Shown: positions 1 to 10,756 of the stretch, in pieces
Layout: each line of letters opens with the position of its first letter
How positions within the stretch are numbered: position 1 is the stretch's first letter
NCBI RefSeq assembly: GCF_018991925.1
Contig: NW_024735145.1
Coordinates: forward strand, 336,001-400,000
Reading direction: 5' to 3'
Length of the DNA stretch: 64,000 nucleotides
Source: Homarus americanus
Taxonomy: Eukaryota; Arthropoda; Malacostraca; Decapoda; Nephropidae
Notes under the pieces: model-generated
What the model saw: the letters and a program-made list of their open reading frames with translations, nothing else
Told to the model about the DNA's origin: nothing
Databases searched by the model: none
Program-made: the position numbers and the translations under genes

Positions 1-247
1 TTGCATAGATGGAACTGTAGGCTGTAGTAACTTTGCACTTAATTACTGTATAGTAGTTAATAAAAAAGGGAGGTGGGGGGGAGGGCTATAACAGCACTCA
101 ATAGGTTTGAAATTAAAAAATGCTGGGGTAAAAGTTATGACAATTGAATACCTCAACTACCCACTGTACTGCACTTTAACCTGACACCGCTGCACCTCAA
201 AATTTATGAGGAAGCGAGCTGAAGTAACACCAGGCATCAACACGATA

Positions 248-1006
248 TCATGTTGATCCTGGTAAAATGGATTTCATCGGTACGGCAACGATTCCTCCCA
301 GATCTACAGAATTTAAGGAAACTAACCTGCAACTGATTCTCCATCATTCATCTGGAATGAAAAAAAACTTTGAATGGTAAATACTACTAAACACTTCAAG
401 TTCGATAAATAAATAATATAACATTTACCCCCCCAACAGCACGGGCCACTTTAACCCCCACCCCCTCCCCAGCACGGGCCACTTTAAACCCCCGCCATAG
501 GACAACCAAAATGCGTTAAAGTTGGTGAATTAAACGGGTGGAGAATCTTCAGTTAATCATTAAATAAACTAAACTTCTAAAACAACTCCTTAACATATTA
601 ACATTGGTCTAGGTTTCTTTCCTTAAAATAAAACCATTCTAGGATTTTGGCTCAAAAAGTACTGAAGGTTTGGAGGCCCGAGGTACTTGACGTTCACTCT
701 ACAGTACCTAACTGTACACGTATACTAAAGTAACAGTATGTTCCTCAAACTATCACAAATTCTCTTCTACTAGTTCCTTCGTATGTTAAAATAAAACTGA
801 AGTAAATACATTTACCTGCAGTATAAACCAAATCCCAAATAAAAAAAAAGTAAAACATACCTTAAATATGAGGCGAGTGAGGACCGGCAACACTCATCCT
901 CTGGGTCAGGGTTGAAATAACCTGACCTGCGCCAGGACACCGGTTTAAGTACCTCCTCGCCGTCAAAAATGTTACCAATTGGGGGAAAACGAACAATGAT
1001 TTCCAC
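248..1006 (-). CDS. Candidate 3' end of an unknown gene (two exons)
   Basis: Two minus-strand exons can be joined in phase. The upstream exon (1006 down to 861) reads without stops, starts VEIIVRFPPIGNIF and ends SLASYL plus two bases before a good GTATGT donor. The last exon (326 down to 248) follows an acceptor ending TTGCAG, continues LVSLNSVDLGGIVAVPMKSI and stops with TGA at 250-248. The phases match exactly (AG plus G gives Arg). The composition is unlike the surrounding AT-rich sequence and looks coding. I recognise no family. The acceptor of the upstream exon (ATCAAAG) lacks a pyrimidine tract, so that boundary is uncertain. The pair could also be a chance open frame or transposon-derived. 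Confidence 0.3.
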
Positions 1007-1029
1007 CTTTGATCGTATATACAAATGTT

Positions 1030-1500
1030 ATTACAAATTAAGGATAAATTAAACTATTCAGTAACAAAAATAATCCCCAAAATATAAATAAACGTCTACA
1101 AAAATAATATAAACGCTAATACTGGACTTAAAATTCGTCAACTTCCACAGTGTGACAAATCATAGTTGCCAACCCTGCCAATCTCACATGTCTACCAACT
1201 TTATTGGTCTCAATTATAAAAAAATACGTAATTTTGTCAACCAATATAGTTATTTATATTTAAGAATAATAGCATACTTCTCAAATCAATAAAACATCAC
1301 TCAATAAACCTCACCTGGAAAAATATAGACGTATTTCTTCCCTATCTACAATAATGTGGTAATTACTGTAGTCACGGTTGTTACAGGTTGTTATAAATGA
1401 TTCAGTAATAGGCAGATAGAGATGATATATAGAATGTGAGATGGATGGATCGTGAATATTTTAATCCTATTATTTCTTGGAGTTATATAAAAGACGTAGG
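1030..1500. other. AT-rich non-coding stretch
   Basis: No credible open frame, repeat unit or RNA structure is visible. The sequence is AT-rich and unique within the window. Confidence 0.5.
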
Positions 1501-1644
1501 AGTTGTAGTGGATTTCTCCCCTACAAACGCTGTTTGTCGCTGAGTAGCCGACCCCACGAATTCCCCAGTGTATGCCTCGTGGTCTAGGTCAACCAGCGCC
1601 GCCCACGGAGCGGGGGTCAATTACTAAGCCACGCCTACCCCCGC

Positions 1645-1780
1645 TATTTAAGACCTGACCTCGTGGTGATCTCTCTCTACCTACACCAACCAGCCAGCAA
1701 CACCTCCTCCTCCTCCGCCTGCCTGGCGGTCCTCGCTCCCGCCGGCGAGCATGGCGACCCACAAGCTGGTCCTCCTCTGA
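1645..1780 (+). promoter_or_regulatory. TATA-type promoter-like block with orphan start codon
   Basis: A TATTTAAG box at 1645-1652 lies in GC-richer sequence and is followed about 25-30 bases later by pyrimidine-rich sequence typical of a 5' leader. The first ATG is at 1751, opening MATHKLVLL, which resembles the start of a secreted-protein signal peptide, but TGA at 1778-1780 closes the frame after nine codons. No convincing donor site precedes the stop, so this may be the decayed 5' end of a gene or chance. A fragment of element 2 begins about 170 bases downstream at 1949. Confidence 0.25.
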
Positions 1781-1948
1781 GCATCCTCACCAACCAGCTC
1801 TCTCTACATCACGCTTGTAACCGTGCTGCCTTCCCAGCACCAAGCTGCATTGTACATCCAATACAACATGTATACAGAGAGCACATTGTGAGTTTCCTTT
1901 CTCCATTCCATCCTGAGTGTGAACCCAAAACATCCCGTACCCCACACT

Positions 1949-2020
1949 ACCATTAGACAACACATTATTCTTCCAATATCTTCCCAGGTGGAAGTACTTC
2001 CTTGTTTGGTAGCTGCCTAC
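1949..2020 (+). mobile_element. Element 2, fragment A
   Basis: These 72 bases match, in reverse complement, the left end of the element inserted at 14,053-14,541 (from TACCATTAGACAACACATTA to GGTAGCTGCCTAC) with only a few differences. Part of it also occurs at 9,640-9,666. The three locations define an interspersed repeat that I cannot assign to a class. Confidence 0.65.
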
Positions 2021-2205
2021 AGTCATTCCACCTTAATGTCATGCTTAAAGCTCAAGAAACAGCATTAAAATTGATCTACACTTATTTGTATTTTTCTGGT
2101 TAAATAAACAGTTTCAATATAAAGTGTGGACGAGCTGCTCTAATCCTATGGCTCAGAGTTAGCAGAGGATATGACCTATAAGAGAATAATAAAATTCTTA
2201 AAACG

Positions 2206-2262
2206 TACATCATGGTCCAGTGGATAAGCCTCCTTCCGTACATTATAGAAGTACGAGTTCCT
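2206..2262 (+). repeat. Truncated tRNA-derived repeat
   Basis: The segment CATGGTCCAGTGGATAAG is the same A-box region found at 2459-2477, but the downstream half is diverged and ends in a partial B-box (ACGAGTTCC). It is probably a decayed copy of the same tRNA-derived sequence. Confidence 0.4.
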
Positions 2263-2453
2263 TAAAAGGCGCTTGTTTTATTTATTTTTTTTCTTTCGTT
2301 ATGGAGAACTATTTACGCTATATCATTGCCTAAAAATTAATTGGACGATAAATTCAAGCTGTTTTAATATATATTCCAGCTGCCCCAACCCTTCAGCACA
2401 GTGGGGAGGACACCTACGGCATAAGAGAGAGATCAAAATTACAGTATTCCCAG

Positions 2454-2526
2454 GTCCGTCATGGTCCAGTGGATAAGAGTTTTACCTGCCACTCATCGAG
2501 GCCCGAGTTCGATTCCCGACATTTCT
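2454..2526 (+). repeat. tRNA-Gly(GCC)-derived SINE head or tRNA pseudogene
   Basis: The sequence follows tRNA-Gly order: an A-box (TGGTCCAGTGG), an anticodon region with CCTGCCAC at the expected distance, then GAGGCCCGAGTTCGATTCCC, which carries the B-box GTTCGATTC. The acceptor-stem ends do not pair, so it is not a functional tRNA. A second partial copy lies about 250 bases upstream, which favours a tRNA-derived SINE family. The loss of stem pairing is seen directly; the SINE assignment is inference. Confidence 0.6.
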
Positions 2527-2630
2527 TTTAGTTTTTGTTTTTATTTTCCTTCTGGGTCACTATTTTCGTTGTATTATACCCTAAAAGTGAAATTGGACCA
2601 TACATAGACGTTTTAACGTATATTAGTGTT

Positions 2631-2689
2631 CGAAGCTTCAAATGCTTCAATGAAGCTTCGTGACGTCACTCTCAACCTTCATATATAAA
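2631..2689 (+). promoter_or_regulatory. Promoter-like block: two HSE-type dimers, CRE, TATA box
   Basis: CGAAGCTTCA (2631-2640) and TGAAGCTTCG (2651-2660) are a perfect 10-bp inverted pair. Each contains GAA-nn-TTC, the heat-shock-element dimer, in 5-bp register with the other. A perfect CRE palindrome TGACGTCA (2661-2668) follows immediately and TATATAAA lies at 2682-2689. A start site would be expected near 2,715. The first downstream ATG (near 2,805) opens only a very short frame, so no gene product can be assigned. Confidence 0.4.
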
Positions 2690-2829
2690 GTCTCGACTAA
2701 CTCATTTTCGTCCCATTCTTCACCGACCACTCACCGCACTTCTAGTCTCCTTTAAATACGTGTAAATTTTTTGCCCGACTGTCTACAGTCAAAAGGCCAA
2801 GAGAAATGGTTATTCTTTTGGGTAGTGTT

Positions 2830-3280
2830 TAATATACTTAATTATGGCGTAATAAATGCTGATTTAAGTAATATAAAAACTTGCCAGCCGGTTACTGCAG
2901 TTCACTTGCCTCATAGGGTCGTATCCCCAAGTTTCACTGGGCTCTAAGGCCCATGGTACCTACTTTGCAGCTTAAACAAATACATCAATACGGTTTAGTA
3001 TTACAGTAAGTGGCTCTCTAACGTCTAACCAGTAATTTCTTAATGTTTTAGGCAAATGTACCACCAAACGAGCCTAAACTATAAGCCAGTGGCGGGTAAC
3101 GAGCGTAAACCGTACATCGGTATTTACGTAATAATTAACCAGTAAGCGAGTACAATGACCAGATAGGGTTAGATTACCGTTTTATTTATTTTTTAATTTC
3201 TTGCTTCGAAGCCCAACACACTTATGGCGGAGCCGGGTGGTCATAACTCAATAATTACGCATTTCCCCAAACGTTCATAA
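2830..3280. other. AT-rich non-coding stretch
   Basis: Unique AT-rich DNA with no open frame of note and no repeat structure seen. Confidence 0.45.
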
Positions 3281-3357
3281 ATACCTTGCATATAACATTA
3301 CATATTGTCACAAGTACTTTACCTGTTTGGTGGGGTTCTTGTCCTGCCAGATGTTTG

Positions 3358-3435
3358 CTAAAGCCAGCCAGCCGTCCACCTAAGCCAGCCAGCCGTCCAC
3401 CTCAGGCAGCCAGCCATTCACCTCAGCCAGCCACA
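3358..3435 (+). repeat. 21-bp minisatellite
   Basis: About 3.5 copies of a 21-bp unit (AAGCCAGCCAGCCGTCCACCT and variants). It generates a Pro/Ala/Ser-rich frame that should not be taken as a gene. Confidence 0.8.
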
Positions 3436-3980
3436 CAATCTGAAAGATTTAAAAAGACACTCAGGGTTTGTGGATGGACAGGAGGGTGTATGGATGGGAG
3501 GGAGGGTGTGTGGATATTTGAGATTTCTGACCATGAGTACCAGAGGGTTTATCTTTTCAACTGTCATCCTGTTTCTCAGGAAGCTCTAAATGTGCCTTAG
3601 TCCAGAGAGAGCCTTCAGCTTCAGAAGAACCTACTGGAGACACACAACCAATACACAGTACTGATACAGATTTAGAAACACTGTACATCTCTGTCACAAT
3701 ATATGAGAGATTCAATGAAGTTAGATGGTGACATTCCTCTCTTGGTATTCAGAGATTTTCAGCACCTTAACTCAAAAGGGAGAGATGAGGAAAAGTAAAT
3801 TTTCCAAAATAATTTGTTCTTACAAACAATGCCATGGTTATTTTTATCTTATTTCTTTATTTGTATAGTTTTACCACTTATTAGCTTACAAGCCATTTGG
3901 AATGAGTTGGAAGAGAGCAGCACATATTCATGACTCGTGTCTTAAAGTGGGTTGCCATCTCATTTAAAAAGTGACCAGAC

Positions 3981-4037
3981 GTGACCGATCGCCCAAGCGG
4001 CTAACGAGACGATCAGTGGTGAAGAGGATAAAAAAAG
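3981..4037 (+). mobile_element. LINE 3'-tail copy
   Basis: The tail GACCGATCGCCC...CGATCAGTGGTGAAGAGGATA, ending in an A-rich run, matches the 3' end of the LINE reverse-transcriptase remnant at 36,745-36,803 with very few differences. It is a 5'-truncated insertion of the same family. Confidence 0.75.
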
Positions 4038-4698
4038 AGGAATAGCAAACCTACAAAGTCAGAACACACATACAGTATTTAACTTATAAAACAGCTGCAA
4101 AGTTTAGTAATACCTGTACCATTATTATAGTCCCCTTATGGTATTTAGTCTGTCATTTTTTCCTATCACACTATGTGGAAAAAGGTAATTATATAATCAC
4201 TGGCATGTTAGGATTCTCCACAAGTCATTTTATAAATAAGGAATAACAGTCAGTTCTGTGTTCATGCGAGTAAGATAATATTTTAATATACTTTTACATT
4301 TCAGAAATGTGTGTTGGTTTTGCAAACATTACCAAAAACTTCACCCTAGTACAAGAGGTCATACTGTGTGAACAAGTGTTGCCATCATGCTCCCCGAAGG
4401 ATCATGATTATATACCATTGAGTTGTATCAAGTCTGACCTAAGCTCTATCAATGGCCATTCATCTTGTGAGACTGGTGTTCCACGGATGCCAGTAACTAA
4501 TCCTGACATAACTTACAGGCATAAGAAAACAAAGGTCTCAGCACTGAATGAGATACACAGTGACCACTCATCATCTTGGGCTGGTGTGCCACAGATGGTG
4601 GCAATTCAAGAAAGATTGGTAAATAAATCTCAGATACTAACTCAAATTAAAGACCAAAATATTATAAATTTACAGATAGCAATTCAAATTAAAGACCA

Positions 4699-5092
4699 AA
4701 ATACAGTTATATCTCCATTAGCCGGAATCCCTCAAACCCGAAACTCTCCGATAGCCGGAATTGAAATTTTCTCGGAAAGACGTTCCCAAAGCCGGAATTT
4801 TCCATACAAAATTCCGGCTTTGGGAACGATTTTCCAAGGGGCAAATTCTCCGGAAAATTCAAAGAAAATTTTACTGATACCCGGAAAATTCCAGGAGTGG
4901 GGGATATTTTCTAGGTTCGAGAGATGATGTAATGGGTAATTTCTGGAACTTCCTAGAACATTTTCTGTTACTCGGAAAATTCTGGGGACAAGGGATTTTT
5001 CCGGCTTTGGGAGATTCGTCTCATTACCCGGCAATCTCTCATTCCCAGAAGTGCTCTGCACCAATTGTTCCTGCTAACAGGGATATCACTAC
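4699..5092 (+). mobile_element. Tigger/pogo-like foldback MITE
   Basis: The left end (ACAGTTATATCTCCATTAGC) is a diverged inverted copy of the right end, whose reverse complement reads AGTGATATCCCTGTTAGC. Ends starting CAGT next to TA, with a CCGGA core, resemble pogo/Tigger-type Tc1-mariner termini. The interior is full of short inverted CCGGAA/TTCCGG repeats and a perfect 21-bp hairpin at 4781-4828. No transposase is encoded, so it would have moved in trans. Confidence 0.5.
4781..4828. repeat. Perfect 21-bp hairpin, 6-nt loop
   Basis: Arm 4781-4801 (CGTTCCCAAAGCCGGAATTTT) is the exact reverse complement of 4808-4828, separated by CCATAC. The perfection contrasts with the diverged outer termini of the surrounding element. 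Confidence 0.9.
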
Positions 5093-5177
5093 TAATTCTC
5101 AGATATGCAGTGAAATAGGAGACCAAAATAAATGCACAAAAAATAAGATTGATAAAAAACAGAATTTAGAAATCTGA

Positions 5178-5350
5178 AGTCCAAATATGTAGGAACAATA
5201 GATAACATGTAAGATCTCTCTTATATCACTAACGTATTTATCACAAGGAAAAAAATACGGTTTAATTCATTTGTTATAATGTGATGTGCAATATTCAGGT
5301 TTAATTACTATTTTTAAATTTTCAGTGTAACTACTGCACTAATTCCTTCT
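5178..5350. other. AT-rich non-coding stretch
   Basis: Follows the stop of the repeat exon. No gene-like structure is seen. Confidence 0.4.
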
Positions 5351-5411
5351 ACTTTACTTTTATCCTCTTCACCACTGATCGGCTTGTCAGCCACTTGGGA
5401 GATAGGTCACG
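5351..5411 (-). mobile_element. LINE 3'-tail copy, inverted
   Basis: The reverse complement reads ACGTGACC...CCAAGTGGCTGACAAGCCGATCAGTGGTGAAGAGGATAAAAGTAAAGT, clearly the tail found at 36,745-36,803. Several substitutions mark it as an older copy. Confidence 0.7.
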
Positions 5412-6079
5412 TCTCTGTTATGCCTTAATAATGTGTAATATTAGATAAATACAGTAGTTATTTAAGATATATTACCTTATCCAGTATAAATATGGTGCAT
5501 ATTTATTTAGTATAATACTGTTGTCAGCATATACTATTCTAAAGATACATATTTATATCAAACATTTTCCGAGTTTCATTTCATCTTATCTTGACCTAAA
5601 TTTAACCATAAAATTACCTGTTGTTTTAGCTGTTATCTGTACCTAGATAAGTTCTCAAGGATATGTCACTTACCCATGGATAACATATCAAGTGTTTTAC
5701 CAGCACCAGATAAGTGTTAGAATACAGGGTACAATACTTTTATTAATTTTGATGGTAGCTATATCTGGCATCTACTTCTGAGTTATACATATATGATTGG
5801 GATATACTAATAACACTACTTGTCATCACATATTATGCCTGAACCACAAAATGGGATAAAAATTTCCTTAATACCTAAGATCTTCGGGTACTTACATGCC
5901 AAATACTGTTAAGTGTTCAAGACTTTTGACCTCAACTGTACATAGAAATGATGGCTGGAAATAAAGACACTATGATCTGTAAATAATATATGAAAAGTAT
6001 AGAAAAACTGCAAAGCAATCAGTCTATAGAGTTTACCAGGAACATCTCAGTAGATTTCTGCAATAACCAAAAAGATGAT
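5412..6079. other. AT-rich non-coding stretch
   Basis: Unique AT-rich sequence without open frames, repeats or splice-bounded exons that I can defend. Confidence 0.45.
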
Positions 6080-6160
6080 AAATAGTGATATCCCTGTTAG
6101 CCGGAATAATTGGTGCAGAGCTTTTCCAGGGATGAGACATAACCGAGTAGTGGGATGCAT
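6080..6160 (-). mobile_element. Inverted fragment of the Tigger/pogo-like MITE
   Basis: AGTGATATCCCTGTTAGC at about 6,086, followed by AATTGGTGCAGAGC, matches the reverse complement of 5,030-5,092 with scattered changes. It is a second, partial copy of the 4.7-kb MITE family. Confidence 0.6.
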
Positions 6161-6785
6161 CTCATTGCGATTGCATTTTTAGTGTTTATAAGGTGTGTTG
6201 GTGTGCGGATTAGTGGATGTTATGATCATCATAACATCCAAACACGCAGAGGAGCTTAAGAGAAAGGGCGACAAGACTAATCATGCTCAGTCAGGTCAAA
6301 AATATGGGACCCACTAATCATCTATCCTACATCTAGCTCCAAGGTTTTCAAAGCATTTTTAACCTTGGGCCACTGAGAAATAAATTTGTGTAACACATTA
6401 TCAGCTTTGTACTGACCATCAGTAAGGTTTATAGAAATTAACAAGTGATCGCAGGCCCTTCGTGCCCTTGTGAAAGTTTTAACGCTCGTGACAGCGTACA
6501 GCGAATGAGGGTGCGCCAAATTCTTAGACTTGCATGGTTAATTAGGGTACGCCAAGTCCGTAGATTTGCATCGTTTACCATCGTAAATATAATTGTTAAT
6601 TAATGCCTTCCTAAAGAAACCATCGACATGGGACCAGGTTTGTTCCACTACGAATTTTTTTCGATTTTTCCACGAAGTTTGATGAAAAACGATTGTGCCG
6701 TTTCGGCTGCCCAGAACAGACACACGCCTAGTCCTATAGTATATTAGATTCCCTAATCAAATTAGCTTCAACCAGAAGTCCTTCT
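6161..6785. other. Non-coding stretch with short minus-strand frames
   Basis: Two minus-strand open frames of about 60 codons lie here (6,519-6,322 and 6,723-6,538). The similar phrases AGGGTGCGCCAAATTC and AGGGTACGCCAAGTCC near 6,508 and 6,545 suggest an old local duplication. No family is recognised. Confidence 0.35.
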
Positions 6786-6789
6786 GTGA

Positions 6790-7020
6790 CACATGATGAT
6801 TTGTACCGAAAATATAGACGTCATAGCAATCACCGAAACTTGGATGAATCTGTTGAGCAAGAACTTTTTATCAGAGTACCATACAGTATAGAAGGGTACA
6901 ACCTTTTTCACAAGGACAGGGAAGGTAGAAAGTGGGAGGGGGGTGGGGGTGTTGCACTCTTTGTCAGGGATACATTAATGGTAATGGTAAAAAATCTGAA
7001 ATACCTATTGGGACAAAAAA
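6790..7020 (+). pseudogene. LINE endonuclease-domain remnant
   Basis: One frame reads IDVIAITETWM, the APE-type endonuclease motif with its conserved Glu, as found in jockey/CR1-type LINEs. After a stop and frameshift near 6,890 the next frame reads EGYNLFHKDREGRK followed by GGGVALFVRD, the next conserved block. The fragment ends abruptly where element 1 begins (about 7,021). It may be from the same LINE family as the 3' end at 36.3 kb, but the two pieces do not overlap so this cannot be tested here. Confidence 0.7.
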
Positions 7021-7820
7021 CAGGTATTATTGCACTTCTGCACCCCACATTCCTCCCCTAATCTATTATCATATTCAAATAAAACGTCTAATTATAAGAT
7101 ATTTTTCTTCTATTACATTACCGTCGCAAATGTATAATAACGGAAATAGCGTATCCAAAATTTTCTCTATTTTCTTCCATTAATCTTCCGCCATTATCGC
7201 CTACCTCACCTCCCACACTGCGTGTCTCCTTCATAAATCATCACGCGCATGCGTTCCCGTACGTCACGCGGCCAATCAAAAGGTTTTTTTTGGCAACCAA
7301 TTAAAATGAGTTGTGGTTTAATTTGCGGTATTTTTGGCCCAATCATATTCAATTTTTATTTTGGGTCTCATATTTAGAAATTCAAATTCATTTCTGACCA
7401 TGGAAATCTGTAATGGGTGTCACTTCAATTATATGGAGTTGATTGCGAGTTTTTTGGGAAAAAAAACAAAGAAACTAAAGCATTTTTTCAATCACATGGT
7501 GTTCTTCCGACCTCAGTAAAGTGACATAAGTGCAAGAACGAATGTAAATAACGTCAAGACCAACATATGAGGCATTGTGGTAACTCCAACGACGAACGAG
7601 AACCAGGCCAATAAGGCAAGAAATAAGTGATTCCATCATATGGTAAGAGTCAGTTAGGTCAGGTCAGGTTTATGTTTTTCTCGTGTTTTTTTTTTGTATT
7701 TTGTATTCGCTTAGCCATAATTTTTGTCGGAAAATGTCCCACCAAAAAAGAAGAAAAAAAACGGCCAATTTCCGACGGAGATGAAGGTCATAGCCGATCT
7801 AAACACACAAATACACTAGA
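7021..7820 (-). mobile_element. Element 1, uninterrupted copy
   Basis: About 800 bases match, in reverse complement, the sequence at 13,676-14,985 over their whole length, for example GGGTCTCATATTT, CGCGGCCAATCA, AATGGCGGAAGATTAATGG (on the other strand) and CATATGATGGAATCACTTATT. Divergence looks moderate. No transposase-like frame is present, so it is non-autonomous or a decayed fragment. Class unknown. Confidence 0.8.
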
Positions 7821-7822
7821 AA

Positions 7823-9265
7823 ATCATATTTTTTAGTTTCTAACAGAGTTGTGTGCACTTATGCAAATTTACTCAAAAACAAATATTAACTCCATTGATT
7901 TTTGTCAATTCACCAAATCGTCGAAGGCAACGAATTATTTCTTACTACATACACCAATATAAACTACACTAATACCAAGGCAATATAAAATGACGGAGTT
8001 TATCTTAGTATAGTAGTAGTACCTTTTCATAAAACATCACGTAAATTTCCATTTGATGAAGGAATAAAATTCAGTAACTACTTTTTAGGTTGACTAACTA
8101 CCATGGCAGGGGTTGATCAACTCTCTAACATCACATGTAACTTAATTATGAAAATAAAAATACCAACAATTTACTCACCACAGAGGACAGTAGCGGCATA
8201 TGCTTGTGTTTAAATAACTTAATATAAAAATACTAAACATTTAATCACCACATTATGTAGCAGCCAGTCACAACACGTCCCTCCCTCACGGCTCACTCAG
8301 GCAAATGGTTTAGTGGTGACGTCACAATGTTTTGTTTCTACCTAGGAAGGAATGTATAAAGAAACTTGTACTACATTCAATTAACGTTGACGTCCCTGAC
8401 AGCTGCGCCATCTCTCGATAAGCTTCTTTTTCATAGAAAACGTACATGGTGCTTTAAGAGAACGGATTTTATTTACCATAACGATTTTAACCAAGGAGGT
8501 TTATATTAAACCTTCTTGATTTTAACTATTTAAGGTCATCAAAGAAAACGAGCTTGTCTTTAGCGTAGACTCCTGTCATAAGCCATGTACATTTTAATTC
8601 TTAGCATCCATTGCATGAATATTATGGTTTAGATATAGACAGAAATAAGACCATTGTCTGCTTATATATTTATATATTTAATTATTCACGAACAATGATG
8701 TTCCTTAAATAAAAAGAGAAGACAATACCATGTTGTACAGTACATGAAATAACATAAGTAAGGGACTTAGGTGGTAGATAAATATAAGTTAAGAAAACAT
8801 CAAAAGCAAGCTGGCAGGTAGACCTAATCTTCATGATATCCACAAAAAGTAGAAAACAGTATTAAAAAGACTTAGTTTCAGCTTTCAGTCTTGAAAATAT
8901 ATATAATTCAGGGTGGGTAAGGCCGAAATACATTACATGTTTGAATGCTCTGATAAGAATCACGCACACACAATAATTTGCTAACACTTCCTACTACGAT
9001 TGGGAGGTAAATTTTAAACTTTGTGATAGTTGACAAATGCAATCAAGCTGGGTGAAAAGGTAAGTGGAACCAGTTAAATCAATATATTAGTCAGTTAGAT
9101 TAAGTTACATAACACACGTTTAGAAATCAGTTTGGTGGGGATGTCCTAAAAGTGTGGCGCATTGCTTCTGGTTCCTTCTGATGTCAGGTAAAGGAGCTTC
9201 AAAACGTCCGGGAAGAGGTCGGGAGGGATCTGCAGTTGAGAGGGAGGGGGGAGAGAAGCTAGTCC
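7823..9265. other. AT-rich non-coding stretch
   Basis: No gene, splice-bounded exon or repeat array is seen. A perfect CRE (TGACGTCA) occurs near 8,318 without a nearby TATA box or open frame. Confidence 0.45.
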
Positions 9266-9268
9266 TGC

Positions 9269-9666
9269 GTTTTTTTTTTTTTTTTAAAGGGTATTAGCCC
9301 ACCCGGGCACAGGTCACTGACCCACATCGGGGCCTGGGAGGCGAAAATTTAATAATAAGAATAGTAATTCATAGTAAATAAAATTTATAATAAAAAGTAA
9401 AATAAAATAATAATAATAATAATAATAACAATAATAATAATAATAATAACAATACTGTAATAATGATAAAGAAAAAATAATAATAATCAATAGTGAGAAA
9501 TGCTATATGTATAGTATGTTGTGTTGTCAATAGTAAGAGAAACAACTGAGATCCTGCAATTGTGTGTAAATGAGGCAGAAAGACAGATCAGCAACCTGGG
9601 ACTTGGTCACAATATTCGTGATGCCATATGGCAGCAGGGTCTACCATTAGACAACACATTATGCTT
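9269..9666 (+). mobile_element. Element 2, copy B, with (AAT)n core
   Basis: It starts with a T-run and GGGTATTAGCCCACCCGGGC, contains a long (AAT)n tract (about 9,402-9,470) and ends at ACAACACATTATGCTTC. The whole segment is the reverse complement of the insertion at 14,053-14,541, including its (ATT)n tract. Compared with fragment A and copy C it is truncated at the right. Confidence 0.8.
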
Positions 9667-10756
9667 CGAGGAGGTCTGGAAGAGGATTGAGGGATCTGGA
9701 AGAGGAGTCGGAGGAGGGGATGTAATCCTTTTCGAGGAGGTGCGTGGTGCCGAGGCTGAACACGTCACAACCGAGGGAGTTTCTTGCCGATAAAGCTCTG
9801 CGACGCAGCTCCCAAGTTGAAGGTTATCGGACCAAGGAGGTGGTGGGTGGAGAGAGATGTTACCAGTGGTGGAAATCAGATTGTTCTTCAAGGATACTCA
9901 AGGGTCACTATAATTTACTCATTATTATTCTACCCTCACAGCCTTGCCTTAGGGAAAAACGTTGTAGTAATGTTCTAATTGCATATACTATAACGTTTTA
10001 ATAACGACGAATTGTTAGCTGGGCAAACGGGTTTTGGTGAGGAAATATAAGGTAAGAAGAACAGTAATGTAAATACAAGTACATTACGTTTAGACACCAA
10101 AAACCAAATGCAGTTCTTTACCTAACTTAACCTAACCAAACCTAGAGCCATCCTTAACAAGTAGCAGCTGTGATGTGGTCCTGTGGATAAACTAATCAAT
10201 GTTCAAAATAACTTGAACATTTACGACACAAATTTAACGTAAATTCACGAAAACAAACTGTTTATACATGGTGTGTCCATAAAGCCATGTAACCAGAGAG
10301 GATCTAAATTTATCCAGGAACGCCATTCATTAGCCTGAACCATTTGCTTATTCTCGTCGCCAAAATTGTCATTGATTTACCTCTCACCTACAGTACATAC
10401 ACAAAATCCCACCATACATAAATCCAAGGAGAGAAAAATCACATCACACAGACTAGATAAAGTTAAAAATGTCTGGTTAGATTAAGTTAAATTAAGTTAA
10501 ATTTTGTCGCTCAACTTCTCTCACACCCAAGGTCTAGCATTTAATCCTTGCCTCACACTCCAGCTGTCACAGTCAACGGATATTTTAAGCTATAATGTGA
10601 AGAGTAAAATATAAGAAAATAATACATAATTAATGCTAAAACAATCAGATAAATCAGTATTCAAAGAGGAACGACACAAATAAAATGCATTAAAATATAG
10701 TGTCAAACAAAAAATATTCCTTCAGAAATAAACTGATAACACGAAGTCGGTATATC
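9667..10756. other. Non-coding stretch
   Basis: Overlapping open frames of 64-94 codons occur at 9,521-10,001 on both strands, all sharing element 2 or purine-rich sequence. None shows a recognisable domain. Confidence 0.4.

Larger units (their letters stand above)
4307..5177 (+). pseudogene. Open exon with internal amino-acid repeats, split by a MITE
   Basis: An open frame begins just after a plausible acceptor (ACATTTCAG, ending 4304) and runs to a stop at 4925-4927. It contains internal repeats: GHSSCETGVPRMP resembles DHSSSWAGVPQMV, and SQILTQIKDQN recurs as LQIAIQIKDQN. After a foldback element (about 4,699-5,092) the same motif returns in another frame as NSQICSEIGDQNKC and the frame ends at 5175-5177. 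The simplest reading is one repeat-bearing terminal exon disrupted and frameshifted by the insertion. No known family is recognised. The 206-codon frame includes MITE sequence after about 4,698. Confidence 0.4.

Noticed and set aside
2454..2526. A functional tRNA-Gly gene
   Set aside because: The A and B boxes are good but the acceptor stem does not pair.
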